DNA of 64,000 nucleotides. Origin: Stenotrophobium rhamnosiphilum. Lineage in GTDB: Bacteria; Pseudomonadota; Gammaproteobacteria; Nevskiales; Nevskiaceae. Under the pieces are notes generated by a model. It worked only from the letters and a program-made list of their open reading frames with translations. It was not told the origin of the DNA and ran no database searches. Made by a program: the position numbers and the translations under genes. The stretch spans positions 186,001-250,000 of the forward strand of contig NZ_QANS01000002.1 in assembly GCF_003052265.1 (NCBI RefSeq). The letters are read 5' to 3'. This document shows positions 1 to 8,462 of the stretch, in pieces (the stretch's first letter is position 1; each line of letters opens with the position of its first letter).

Positions 1-989
1 GGCCCGACTACTTCTTTATCCTTAGCGGCTTCATTTTGATGCACGTCTATGGCAAGAGCCTGCTTGCAAAAGAAGGCAGCCTCTACAAGTTTTTCGTCCA
101 CCGCATGGCGCGAATTTATCCGCTGCATGTTTTTGTACTACTACTTCTTATCGGCATCGAAGGCATCCGATGGGCCGCTTTTCATCTAGGCGCGGGCCCT
201 GACGATCGCATCTTCCAAGGGCCGACCAATCCCAAGTACATCATCACCAATCTGTTGCTGATCCAAGCTTGGGGCGTCCAGAGCATCAACTCTTGGAATA
301 TTTCTGCTTGGAGCATCAGCGCGGAATTTGCGTGCTATCTGATATTCCCTGTCTTCATCCGCTATCAACTCGTCCAACGCAAGCTGCCGCTCGCTTTGCT
401 CCTCCTCGCCTCCGTTGCCGGACTGATCTGGATCCAAATCATTTGCTATAGCTTTGACGTCACCCACGATTACGGCGTCATACGTGCATTTTGCTCGTTC
501 ACCATCGGCTGCGCCTTGTATCAGTACCGCGCGGCGATACTCCGGCGCTTGGCCTTTATTCCGCCGACGCTACTGCAAGGCGGCGTCATCGCTGCGGTGA
601 TCGCTTCATATGCCATCAACATCACCCCAGTGTTCTACATTCCGCTATGGATTCTGCTGATTCTCAGCCTGACCTATGAGGAAACCCCAATCGCCAAGGC
701 CATGGCGTGGAAGCCACTGGTCGAGCTGGGGGAAATGTCGTATTCGATCTACATGATGCACATCGTCATCCTGTACCAGTTGGTCCTAGCAAAAGCGCTG
801 GCACCCGATATGTTCGAGGCCTTCCTTTCCTGGCCGCCGGTACTTATGCTGCTTGCTATCGAAGCTGCGGTAATCGGGGTGTCCGTGCTGACTTACCGTT
901 ACGTCGAGAAACCGGGTCGCAGCTATATGCGTAAGCGATTTACTCCTAGCAAGCGGACCACAGAAAAAGTTGCGGATGCCTACTCCTAA
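1..989 (+). CDS. Acyltransferase 3 family membrane protein (5' end outside window)
   Basis: The frame is open from the first bases, reading PDYFFILSGFIL before the first internal Met at 36, so the start lies upstream of the window. What is visible is a chain of hydrophobic membrane segments, a basic FFVHRMARIYPLH segment, and the FILSGF signature, all typical of the acyltransferase 3 (OafA/NodX-like) family. These integral inner-membrane enzymes move acetyl or other acyl groups onto surface sugars. The C-terminus is basic (RYVEKPGRSYMRKRF), with the YVEKPGR-type ending common in this family. It overlaps the next gene by 14 bases, so it is probably co-transcribed with the arabinose-donor genes and may decorate the same glycan. 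The substrate is unknown. Confidence 0.85.
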   Translation, partial: PDYFFILSGFILMHVYGKSLLAKEGSLYKFFVHRMARIYPLHVFVLLLLIGIEGIRWAAFHLGAGPDDRIFQGPTNPKYIITNLLLIQAWGVQSINSWNISAWSISAEFACYLIFPVFIRYQLVQRKLPLALLLLASVAGLIWIQIICYSFDVTHDYGVIRAFCSFTIGCALYQYRAAILRRLAFIPPTLLQGGVIAAVIASYAINITPVFYIPLWILLILSLTYEETPIAKAMAWKPLVELGEMSYSIYMMHIVILYQLVLAKALAPDMFEAFLSWPPVLMLLAIEAAVIGVSVLTYRYVEKPGRSYMRKRFTPSKRTTEKVADAYS

Positions 990-2418
990 CAGCAAATCTT
1001 CCTTAGTACTGGCTGTTGATCTAGACGGTTCTCTGATCAAAACCGATCTACTTTGGGAATCAGCAACGCGGTATTTAGCTTCGAATCCATTGCGAGCATT
1101 TTTGCTGCCAGGGATGCTTCGTAGCGGACGTGCGCAACTAAAATCCACGCTCGTTGAAAACACTCAGCTTGATGTCACCACGCTGCCCTATCGTCAGGAT
1201 GTTTTGGATTGGCTGCGCGCTGAAAAAGCAAAAGGCCGCCGTCTCGTATTGGCAACGGCATCTGATCACCGCTTGGCCACAGCGATCTCTGAGCACTTGG
1301 GAATCTTCGACGAAGTGCTCGCCACCAATGGCACGATCAACCTCAGCGGAGAAGCCAAACGCGAAGCCTTGGTCAGCCGTTACGGGGAACGTGGCTTTGA
1401 TTATGTTGGCAACGATCACATCGATCTCAAGGTCTGGAAAAGCGCGCAAAACGCAATCATCGTTTCGCCGCCAAAAGGTCTCGCCGAGAAAGCCGCAAAG
1501 ATCGCGACTGTTGAGCACATCTTTGAAGACGTAAAACCGAATACGTTTGCACTGTGGGCACGTGCATTACGCTTGCATCAATGGTTGAAGAATTTACTGG
1601 TCTTCATTCCACTGGCCGCCGCGCATCGCTTCAGTGAAATTGATCTGATATCGCAAAGCTTATTAGCGTTCATCGCGTTTGGTCTTTGCGCATCCAGCGT
1701 CTATCTCTTGAACGATCTCATCGATTCGCAAGACGACCGACAGCATCGCAGCAAACGCAATCGTCCTTTTGCCAGCGGCGATCTTTCGATATTGCATGGT
1801 TGGTTCGCAGTGCCCATCCCGTTATTGATCGCGGTGGCAATCACCTTAACGTCCTTGTCTGAACACTTTGCCTTGGCCTTGCTGTGTTACTACGGTCTTA
1901 CGCTGGCTTACACCTTCAAACTAAAGCGAGTACTGCTACTTGATGTCGTGACACTTGCCGGGCTTTATACGCTCAGAATCATTGCAGGCGCTTTTGCAAT
2001 TGGTGTTCCGCTCTCGTTCTGGCTGCTCAGTTTTTCGATGTTCATTTTCATGAGCATCGCGTTGATCAAGCGTTACACCGAATTGCTAGACGCGCGCCAA
2101 CGCGGCGTCAGCACAATGCTGGGGCGTGGTTATCGGCCAGATGATTTGCAAATGGTCGCGTCGCTGGGCGCAGCAGCAGGCTATCTCTCCGTGCTGGTTC
2201 TTGCGCTCTATATTCAGGATCCCGTTTCGCTCACGCTCTATCGTTCACCGCAATGGATCTGGGGCGCCTGCCCTATCCTGCTGTATTGGGTGAGTCGCAG
2301 TTGGATGCTGGCTCATCGCGGACAAATGCACGATGACCCGATGGTCTTCGCATTCAAAGATCGCGTTAGTTTGATTTGCGGCGCGTTGTTCATGCTTGCC
2401 TTTGCGATGGCACGCTAA
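976..2418 (+). CDS. HAD-UbiA fusion, decaprenyl-phosphate phosphoribosyltransferase-like
   Basis: About 480 residues from the ATG at 976 (a TTG two codons earlier is possible). The N-terminal 190 residues form a HAD phosphatase-like domain: DLDGSL (Asp15, Asp17), LATASDH near residue 92, and GNDHIDLKVW as the metal-binding motif. The C-terminal 290 residues are a multi-span UbiA prenyltransferase with the Asp-rich NDLIDSQDDRQH motif followed by KRNRPFASG. UbiA proteins of this type (Mycobacterium Rv3806c) join phosphoribosyl pyrophosphate to polyprenyl phosphate, giving phosphoribosyl-phospho-prenol (DPPR). Downstream DprE1- and DprE2-like genes support that role. The fused HAD domain could remove the 5-phosphate, a step done by a separate protein in mycobacteria; this is inference. 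Confidence 0.8.
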   Translation: MPTPNSKSSLVLAVDLDGSLIKTDLLWESATRYLASNPLRAFLLPGMLRSGRAQLKSTLVENTQLDVTTLPYRQDVLDWLRAEKAKGRRLVLATASDHRLATAISEHLGIFDEVLATNGTINLSGEAKREALVSRYGERGFDYVGNDHIDLKVWKSAQNAIIVSPPKGLAEKAAKIATVEHIFEDVKPNTFALWARALRLHQWLKNLLVFIPLAAAHRFSEIDLISQSLLAFIAFGLCASSVYLLNDLIDSQDDRQHRSKRNRPFASGDLSILHGWFAVPIPLLIAVAITLTSLSEHFALALLCYYGLTLAYTFKLKRVLLLDVVTLAGLYTLRIIAGAFAIGVPLSFWLLSFSMFIFMSIALIKRYTELLDARQRGVSTMLGRGYRPDDLQMVASLGAAAGYLSVLVLALYIQDPVSLTLYRSPQWIWGACPILLYWVSRSWMLAHRGQMHDDPMVFAFKDRVSLICGALFMLAFAMAR

Positions 2419-2421
2419 GCA

Positions 2422-2835
2422 GTGAAAAACGCAACGCTGGTTTCAACGTATTTGGTTTTTGCGTTGGCCGCGACTGTCGTCAATCTAGGCAGCCAGATGC
2501 TCAGCATCGCTTGCTACACGGGACTCTACGCAGTTCCCGTCTCCATGATTATCGGGACAGCCGCCGGGCTATTACTGAAATACATTCTGGATAAGCGTTA
2601 CATCTTCAAAGTAGAAACCAAAAATCTTGCGCATGATGGAATTCTGTTTGCGCTGTACACCGGCATGGGACTCATAACCACGGCAATATTCTGGTCTGTT
2701 GAATATGCGTTTCACCTGATCTTCAGCGATGACAAGATGCGCTATCTTGGCGGCGCACTCGGACTCGCCATCGGCTATGTCTTGAAGTACCAACTCGACA
2801 AGCGATACGTGTTTCAGCAGGCAGCCGCGAAATGA
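2422..2835 (+). CDS. GtrA family membrane protein
   Basis: 137 residues starting with GTG, three bases after the stop of the HAD-UbiA gene. It shows four hydrophobic segments and the duplicated KYxLDKRYxF pattern (KYILDKRYIF near residue 53 and KYQLDKRYVF near the C-terminus) characteristic of GtrA proteins. Family members work with polyprenyl-linked sugars in O-antigen glucosylation. The mycobacterial GtrA protein Rv3789 sits beside dprE1 and dprE2 and has been proposed either to flip decaprenyl-phospho-arabinose or to anchor a glycosyltransferase. The stop overlaps the next start as ATGA, so the genes are translationally coupled. A role in moving or presenting the arabinose donor is the best guess. 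Confidence 0.85.
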   Translation: MKNATLVSTYLVFALAATVVNLGSQMLSIACYTGLYAVPVSMIIGTAAGLLLKYILDKRYIFKVETKNLAHDGILFALYTGMGLITTAIFWSVEYAFHLIFSDDKMRYLGGALGLAIGYVLKYQLDKRYVFQQAAAK

Positions 2836-4145
2836 ACCTGCATGGCTGGGGTCGTTATCCGATCGTTGACGCGCAAGTAACGCAAGTTCAGCGTGAAGCA
2901 TCGGCGCTACAGCTACTTGAAAACGCGCAAAGCAAACAACAGGTGCTGACTCCACGCGGTTTAGGTCGCAGCTATGGTGATAGCTCGCTTGGCGATCATG
3001 TCATCGACTTTTCACTGCAGAATCGATTGATCAATTTCAATCAAGAATCCGGTTTACTGGAGTGCGAAGCTGGCACTTCACTGCGCGACATCCTGAATGT
3101 GTTCATCCCCAAAGGATGGTTTCTACCGGTAACACCCGGCACGCAGTTCGTCACGGTTGGCGGGGCGATTGCTAGCGACGTTCATGGGAAAAACCATCAT
3201 CTAGATGGCAGCTTTAGCCAGTACATCGAATCGTTTCGAATCCTGACGGGCACTAACGAAGTTCTAGAATGTTCTGCTGATCAGCGTCCGGATTTGTTTC
3301 GCGCGACGTGCGGCGGCATGGGACTTACGGGTTTGATTTTGACAGCCAAGTTGAGACTGCGGCCAATCAAATCAAGCGACATTTTGTGCCGCTCGATCCG
3401 TGCAGAAAATCTTGAACAGCTGATCGCGCTTTTCGATGAACACGTAGACTCGCCGTATTCTGTCGCTTGGATTGATTGTCTTAAAGGTGGCGCACATCTA
3501 GGGCGTTCAATCCTGATGCTTGGCGAACATGCAGAGGATGGCCCGCTGCAAGTTGCAGGTGATGCGGGCTTGACGATTCCCAAACTATTTCCCGGCGAAC
3601 TGCTGAACCACACAACCATCAGCGCCTTCAACACGCTCTACTACCATCGCTCACCTAAAACGATGGCAGCGCAGCGCATGTCTTATCGCCCTTATTTTTA
3701 TCCGCTCGATAGCCTGAACGACTGGAACCGCATGTATGGCCGCAAAGGCTTTGTGCAGTATCAGTTCATGATTCCTAAAACATCGGGTGCCAACTCGATG
3801 AGAAAGATCATTGAGGCGATTGCAGCCAGTGGTAAAGGCTCTTTCTTGGCCGTGCTGAAAACCTTTGGGCCCGGCAATAACAACGATCTGTCATTCCCCG
3901 GCGAAGGCTGGACACTGGCATTGGATTTTCGCTTCGACGACGGCGTTCTTGAATTGCTGGATCGATTAGACGAAATGGTTCTTGATGTTGGCGGCCGTGT
4001 TTACCTCACCAAAGACGCTCGCTTGAAAGCACAAAGCTTTCGTCGCGCTTATCCCAATTGGGAAAAATTTGAAGCTACTCGCGCACGCTATGGCGCGCAT
4101 GGTCGCTTTGCTTCTGCACAGTCATTGCGACTGGGACTCTTATGA
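2832..4145 (+). CDS. dprE1: DprE1-like FAD oxidase (decaprenylphosphoryl-ribose 2'-oxidase)
   Basis: 437 residues. The N-terminal half is a VAO-type FAD domain with RGLGRSYGDSSLG (residues about 42-54), TVGGAIASDVHGKNHH around 112-127 and GGMGLTGLIL near 160, all closely matching Mycobacterium DprE1. The C-terminal substrate domain keeps the Lys of the YLTKDAR segment (Lys418 in M. tuberculosis) and the GRFAS ending. The enzyme oxidises the 2'-OH of polyprenyl-phospho-ribose to a keto intermediate. The position equivalent to the benzothiazinone-reactive Cys387 is Ala363 (WTLALDF). Coupled by ATGA overlaps to the GtrA gene upstream and the reductase downstream. Assigned from family resemblance and context; the sugar substrate itself is not shown. 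Confidence 0.85.
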   Translation: MNLHGWGRYPIVDAQVTQVQREASALQLLENAQSKQQVLTPRGLGRSYGDSSLGDHVIDFSLQNRLINFNQESGLLECEAGTSLRDILNVFIPKGWFLPVTPGTQFVTVGGAIASDVHGKNHHLDGSFSQYIESFRILTGTNEVLECSADQRPDLFRATCGGMGLTGLILTAKLRLRPIKSSDILCRSIRAENLEQLIALFDEHVDSPYSVAWIDCLKGGAHLGRSILMLGEHAEDGPLQVAGDAGLTIPKLFPGELLNHTTISAFNTLYYHRSPKTMAAQRMSYRPYFYPLDSLNDWNRMYGRKGFVQYQFMIPKTSGANSMRKIIEAIAASGKGSFLAVLKTFGPGNNNDLSFPGEGWTLALDFRFDDGVLELLDRLDEMVLDVGGRVYLTKDARLKAQSFRRAYPNWEKFEATRARYGAHGRFASAQSLRLGLL

Positions 4146-4879
4146 AACGCATATTAATTATTGGCGCCACTTCTGCGATTGCTGAAGCCACTGCTCGTGT
4201 CTTTGCAGCACGTGGAGACGCTCTCGTACTCGCAGGTCGCGACACTCAACAGCTAAGCCGCATTGCTGACGATCTCAAAATTCGAGGCGCTGCTCAGGCA
4301 AACACGCTTGAACTGGATGCCAACGATTTTGCAAAGCATGAATCAGCGATTCAACAGGCCACCGATCATCTTGGCGGTCTTGATATCGCACTGATCGCGC
4401 ATGGAACGCTGAGCAATCAAAGCGACTGCGAAAAAGATTTTTCACTCGCACTGAAAGAACTGAACTCAAACGCGATTAGCGTTATGTCCTTGCTCACCGT
4501 GCTCGCTAATCGCATGCAAGCACAGAAGTCAGGTCAGTTAGCCGTTATTGGATCTGTCGCTGGTGATCGCGGACGTCCATCCAACTATGTGTACGGAACC
4601 GCCAAGGCTGCCGTTGCGACTTTCTGCGAAGGCCTACGCGCGCGACTCTATTCGCACAATGTGAATGTGCTTTTAATCAAGCCCGGCTTTGTCGATACAC
4701 CGATGACTGCCGCTTTCAAGAAAGGCCCGCTGTGGGCCAAGCCTGACTTGATTGCGAAATTGATTGTTCGCGCACTAGATCGCCGCGCGGCTATTATCTA
4801 CACGCCGTCGTTCTGGGCCCTGATCATGCTGATTATTCGCTCAATCCCTCGACCCATATTCGTACGTTTGAAATTGTGA
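4142..4879 (+). CDS. dprE2: DprE2-like short-chain reductase
   Basis: 245 residues of a classical short-chain dehydrogenase fold. It has the nucleotide-binding segment GATSAIAEATAR (residues 8-19), a catalytic Ser138 in IGSVAGDRGR, and Tyr151-x3-Lys155 (YGTAK). The C-terminus is a hydrophobic helix (FWALIMLIIRSIPRPIF), as in mycobacterial DprE2, which may tether it to the membrane. DprE2 reduces the 2'-keto product of DprE1 to polyprenyl-phospho-arabinose, and the two act as a pair. The start overlaps the dprE1-like stop (ATGA), supporting coupled synthesis of the two partners. Standing alone, an SDR assignment would be generic; here context makes the specific call likely. Confidence 0.83.
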   Translation: MKRILIIGATSAIAEATARVFAARGDALVLAGRDTQQLSRIADDLKIRGAAQANTLELDANDFAKHESAIQQATDHLGGLDIALIAHGTLSNQSDCEKDFSLALKELNSNAISVMSLLTVLANRMQAQKSGQLAVIGSVAGDRGRPSNYVYGTAKAAVATFCEGLRARLYSHNVNVLLIKPGFVDTPMTAAFKKGPLWAKPDLIAKLIVRALDRRAAIIYTPSFWALIMLIIRSIPRPIFVRLKL

Positions 4880-4927
4880 TCCGATCACTGCGATCGGCTT
4901 GAACTCATTACGTTTCGAGATTACAGA

Positions 4928-6655
4928 ATGTCTTCCAATATCACCTTGCCCTCTCCTACCCAACGTGTTTCCGCCAAGCTATGGTGGATCGCTGCGGCGC
5001 TACTCTGCGTAGCTGGATGGAATTGCACCGTTCCTGCAGCTGATCACAGCTCGCAATTATTGATGGCTGCGATCGTATTCTTTGGCGCAATCACTGCATG
5101 GACGTCATACACAAACGGTGACGACAAGACGGCTCGCGCGCTGCCCTTCATGTTGGTGTTGACCGTATTTTGGAGTCTGTTGATCTGGGGCTTTCGTTCA
5201 GCAGACATCAACGGCGAGCGTTATTTTTTCCTCGCCGACGACATGATGATTTCGATGCGTGCTGCACGAAATTTTGCTGACGGACTGGGGCTGGTCTGGA
5301 ACCCCGGCGAATACCTGGAAGTATTCACCAACCTGCTGTGGACGCTGTTGATGGCAGGCACCCATCTGCTTTCGCTGCCAGATCGATTGGCCTCTGTTCC
5401 GATCATGGCCGTCAGTGTCATTGGTGGCGTGATCTGTTTGCCGCTGGCACAACGCTGGGCAAAAGCATTAGGCGCTAACGCTGCAACTCAAGCTTTGGTC
5501 ATGATGGCCATGATGGTGAATGCAGTGCTCACCACCAACGTTGTTGTGGCCTTTGAGCAGACGCTGATCGTCACGATATTTATGGCGTCGCTGCTGTATC
5601 TGCTAGAGGACATCCATTCCGGTGCAGTGCGCCCTTGGGGTTTTATCTGCCTTGGACTCATCCCACTGTTCCGCATGGACGCTGCCATTCTCAGCGTCGC
5701 CACCGGTTTGTGGGTCATCTACGAACATCCCAAACGTCTCAAGGTTATTTCTTACTTGGCGCTGGCCGTTGTTCCATCCATTGTCGCCACACTCGCTCGA
5801 CACGCTTACTACGGCGATTGGCTGCCGAATACCTACTATCTAAAAATGTCGGGCTGGCCTGATCGCTGGAAAACCGGCGTGCATTACACCATCGGCTTTT
5901 TACGCGGCTATGGCTGGGCCTTTGTGCTGATCGCACTCGCTTGGTTGCGCGGCGGCATTCGATTAAATCCAGCATGGCGTGCCGTCATCATCATCAGCGG
6001 CGCACAACTTGCTTATGGCGCTTACATCGGTGGCGACGTTCTCGGCGTGCATCGTGTGTTTGCCGCAGTGGTTGTATTGCTGCTGGCTGCTGGCTTCACC
6101 GCTAGCCAGACCTTGTTCAATAACAAGCTTGTCACTGCAACGATTGCGATCGTCGCAGCCGCGTTGCTGGCGCGTAGTTCGTACATCATGCCTGGGTTAA
6201 GCGAAGTTCGGCGCCAAGACACCAACAACATCGCGTTGGCCCTCAAGTTAAATCAAGAAGCACCGACTGCACTCGTCGCTGACGGTTATGCAGGCAATCT
6301 GTTCTATTTTGCATATCGCGTCCGAGGCATCGACGTGCTGGGCAAAACGGATGCTCACGTTTCGCACATGGCTGTTCCTCACAAAGGCACGACGCCAGGC
6401 CACAACAAATTTGATTTTGATTACAGCATCGGCACCTTGCATCCAGACTACGTGGTTGCCTTGTATGAAGGCGCGTCACCTGATGAAGAGACGCTACGCA
6501 AAGTAGACGGCAACTGGAATTTCCCTCGTTACCAGTGGTTCAACACGGCGTTCAGAGAACATTGCTTGCCGCATCCGATGCCTTGGAATACCTGGCGCAC
6601 TGTGTTTCGCTGCGACTGGAGCAATCCAACTGTAGCGCCTGCAAATCCTTCTTGA
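4928..6655 (+). CDS. AftB-like GT-C glycosyltransferase, copy 1
   Basis: 575 residues with about ten membrane spans and a soluble C-terminal tail. After the first two spans the first periplasmic loop carries DDMMISMR (Asp104-Asp105), the acidic pair expected of GT-C enzymes that use polyprenyl-phosphate sugars. It is followed by WNPGEYLEVFTNLLWT. The tail contains GIDVLGKTDAH and PGHNKFDFDYSIG, features I associate with the mycobacterial terminal arabinofuranosyltransferase AftB (GT89) and its bacterial relatives. It lies 48 bases after the dprE2-like gene, consistent with use of phospho-arabinose made by the upstream enzymes. Compared with copy 2 next door, the conserved GERLEGFTNPLWT segment has three changes (Tyr129, Val132, Leu136), so acceptor or activity may have diverged. 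Confidence 0.75.
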   Translation: MSSNITLPSPTQRVSAKLWWIAAALLCVAGWNCTVPAADHSSQLLMAAIVFFGAITAWTSYTNGDDKTARALPFMLVLTVFWSLLIWGFRSADINGERYFFLADDMMISMRAARNFADGLGLVWNPGEYLEVFTNLLWTLLMAGTHLLSLPDRLASVPIMAVSVIGGVICLPLAQRWAKALGANAATQALVMMAMMVNAVLTTNVVVAFEQTLIVTIFMASLLYLLEDIHSGAVRPWGFICLGLIPLFRMDAAILSVATGLWVIYEHPKRLKVISYLALAVVPSIVATLARHAYYGDWLPNTYYLKMSGWPDRWKTGVHYTIGFLRGYGWAFVLIALAWLRGGIRLNPAWRAVIIISGAQLAYGAYIGGDVLGVHRVFAAVVVLLLAAGFTASQTLFNNKLVTATIAIVAAALLARSSYIMPGLSEVRRQDTNNIALALKLNQEAPTALVADGYAGNLFYFAYRVRGIDVLGKTDAHVSHMAVPHKGTTPGHNKFDFDYSIGTLHPDYVVALYEGASPDEETLRKVDGNWNFPRYQWFNTAFREHCLPHPMPWNTWRTVFRCDWSNPTVAPANPS

Positions 6656-6675
6656 TCTCGGCCTAATCACACAGC

Positions 6676-8391
6676 ATGTCCATTAGCACAGCCCCATTAT
6701 TTTTGAGTCGCGTGTCTCGTCCACTGTGGTGGGCCGCGGCTGTGCTGCTTTGTCTTGCGATGGAAGTTAGTGCGCTGGGCTATGTGGACGTTTTTGCTAA
6801 CGCCAAACTGCTGACGGGAGCCATTGTTCTATTCGGCTTTGTCATCGCACTAGCACCGCAGGCGAGCGCCGATGATCGGGTCAAGCTATGGCCCTATGCA
6901 CTGACGCTCATTGTTTTCTGGGGGTTGATGATCTGGGAATTCAGATCCGCGATCATCAATGGCGAACGCTATTTCTTTCTGCAAGACGACATGATGATTT
7001 CGATGCGTTACGCACGAAATCTCGTCGACGGATTAGGTTGGGTTTGGAATCCCGGTGAGCGGCTTGAAGGATTCACCAATCCCCTGTGGACACTGATCAT
7101 GTCTGCGGTGCATTGGCTGCCACTGCCTGATCGTCTCACGTCCTTACCCGTGATGATCTTCAGCACCGCAGCTGTGTTAATCAGCATGCCGCTAAGCCAG
7201 CGCTGGGCGCGCGAGCTGGGCGCTAATGCAAGCACGCAACATTTGGTTCTGCTTGCGATGATTGTGAACGCCGGCGTGATTGCCTGCGGAATCCTTGCCT
7301 TTGAACAAGGCATCATCGCAACAGTACTGCTATTCGCAGTGCTGGCGCTGCTTGACGACATCAAGACTGGCGCAGTGCGCCCTTGGGGCTATCTCTGCCT
7401 CGGCATCATTCCGCTCATTCGCATGGACGCCGCAGTCCTCAGCGCCGCGACTGGTTTGTGGGTGATTTACGAACATCCGAAACGCTTCAAGGTTATTGCC
7501 GCTCTTGCACTCGCTGTCATTCCTTCGATTGCAGCGATGCTCGCGCGCCACGCTTACTACGGCGATTGGCTGCCCAATACCTACTATCTGAAAACAACCG
7601 GATGGTCTGGCCGCTGGAAAACCGGCGTTCGATACGCCATCGATTTTCTACGCGACTATGGTTGGGTCTATCTACTTATCGTCGTGACAGTGCTGCGTGA
7701 TCGCAGTCTGCTAACGCCAGCCTTACGCGCCACTGTGCTCATTAGCGGAGCGCAACTCGCTTACGGCGCTTATGTCGGCGGCGACATTCTTGGCATCTTT
7801 CGTATTTATGCCACCGTCATTCCACTGCTGATTGCAGCCGGTCTCACCAGCGTCCAGATTTTGTTCAAGCAGAAATATCTTGTGGCAGTCATTTCTGTTG
7901 TCGTCATTGTTCTGTGGGCGCGTCCACTGGGTGTGCTTGGTGGATTGATGGATGGCCAGCGTCGCGATATCGGCAATATCGGGCTTGGTCTGGCATTGAA
8001 CCAGCACGCTCCGCAGGCCTCAGTCGCTGATGGCTATGCAGGCTCGGCGTTTTACTTTGCACCGCAAACACGCGGGATTGATGTGCTTGGAAAAATGGAT
8101 GCGCATATTGCGCGCATGCCTGCGGCGCACGGTGGCACTGTTCCCGGACATAACAAATTCGACTACGACTACAGCATCGGGCAACTACATCCTGAATATG
8201 TAATCGCCGTCTTTGAAGGCGCCGCCCCTACGGAAGATCAGCTCAAACATACTCAAGGCAATTGGGTGTATCCGTATTATCTTTGGAACAACGTCGCGTT
8301 CCGTCAGCACTGCTTGCCGAATCCGATGCCTTGGAAGACTTGGCGATTGGTGTATCGCTGCGATTGGAGCACGTCTGCAAATCCTACTTGA
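6676..8391 (+). CDS. AftB-like GT-C glycosyltransferase, copy 2
   Basis: 571 residues, clearly a tandem paralogue of the preceding gene with near-identical layout and no indel in the first 140 residues. It keeps the family motif GERLEGFTNPLWT (residues 127-139), the DDMMISMR loop (Asp104-Asp105), the ARHAYYGDWLPNTYYLK segment in mid-protein and PGHNKFDYDYSIG in the tail. About ten transmembrane helices place it in the inner membrane with the active site facing the periplasm. It probably transfers arabinofuranose from a polyprenyl phosphate donor. The 20-base gap to copy 1 implies co-transcription, and a strong terminator follows. The acceptor is not evident: a lipopolysaccharide, a capsule or pilin glycan are all possible. 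Confidence 0.77.
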   Translation: MSISTAPLFLSRVSRPLWWAAAVLLCLAMEVSALGYVDVFANAKLLTGAIVLFGFVIALAPQASADDRVKLWPYALTLIVFWGLMIWEFRSAIINGERYFFLQDDMMISMRYARNLVDGLGWVWNPGERLEGFTNPLWTLIMSAVHWLPLPDRLTSLPVMIFSTAAVLISMPLSQRWARELGANASTQHLVLLAMIVNAGVIACGILAFEQGIIATVLLFAVLALLDDIKTGAVRPWGYLCLGIIPLIRMDAAVLSAATGLWVIYEHPKRFKVIAALALAVIPSIAAMLARHAYYGDWLPNTYYLKTTGWSGRWKTGVRYAIDFLRDYGWVYLLIVVTVLRDRSLLTPALRATVLISGAQLAYGAYVGGDILGIFRIYATVIPLLIAAGLTSVQILFKQKYLVAVISVVVIVLWARPLGVLGGLMDGQRRDIGNIGLGLALNQHAPQASVADGYAGSAFYFAPQTRGIDVLGKMDAHIARMPAAHGGTVPGHNKFDYDYSIGQLHPEYVIAVFEGAAPTEDQLKHTQGNWVYPYYLWNNVAFRQHCLPNPMPWKTWRLVYRCDWSTSANPT

Positions 8392-8412
8392 GCGCAGTTC
8401 AATCACGCACAT

Positions 8413-8447
8413 AAAAAAAGCCGCCTGCAATTGCAGGCGGCTTTTTT
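8413..8447. terminator. Bidirectional intrinsic terminator
   Basis: A perfect 22-base palindrome (8420-8441, arms GCCGCCTGCAA / TTGCAGGCGGC) is flanked by seven A on the left and six T on the right. It lies between the convergent glycosyltransferase and etfA genes and should terminate both. Confidence 0.93.
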
Positions 8448-8462
8448 AGTACCGCGATTTCT

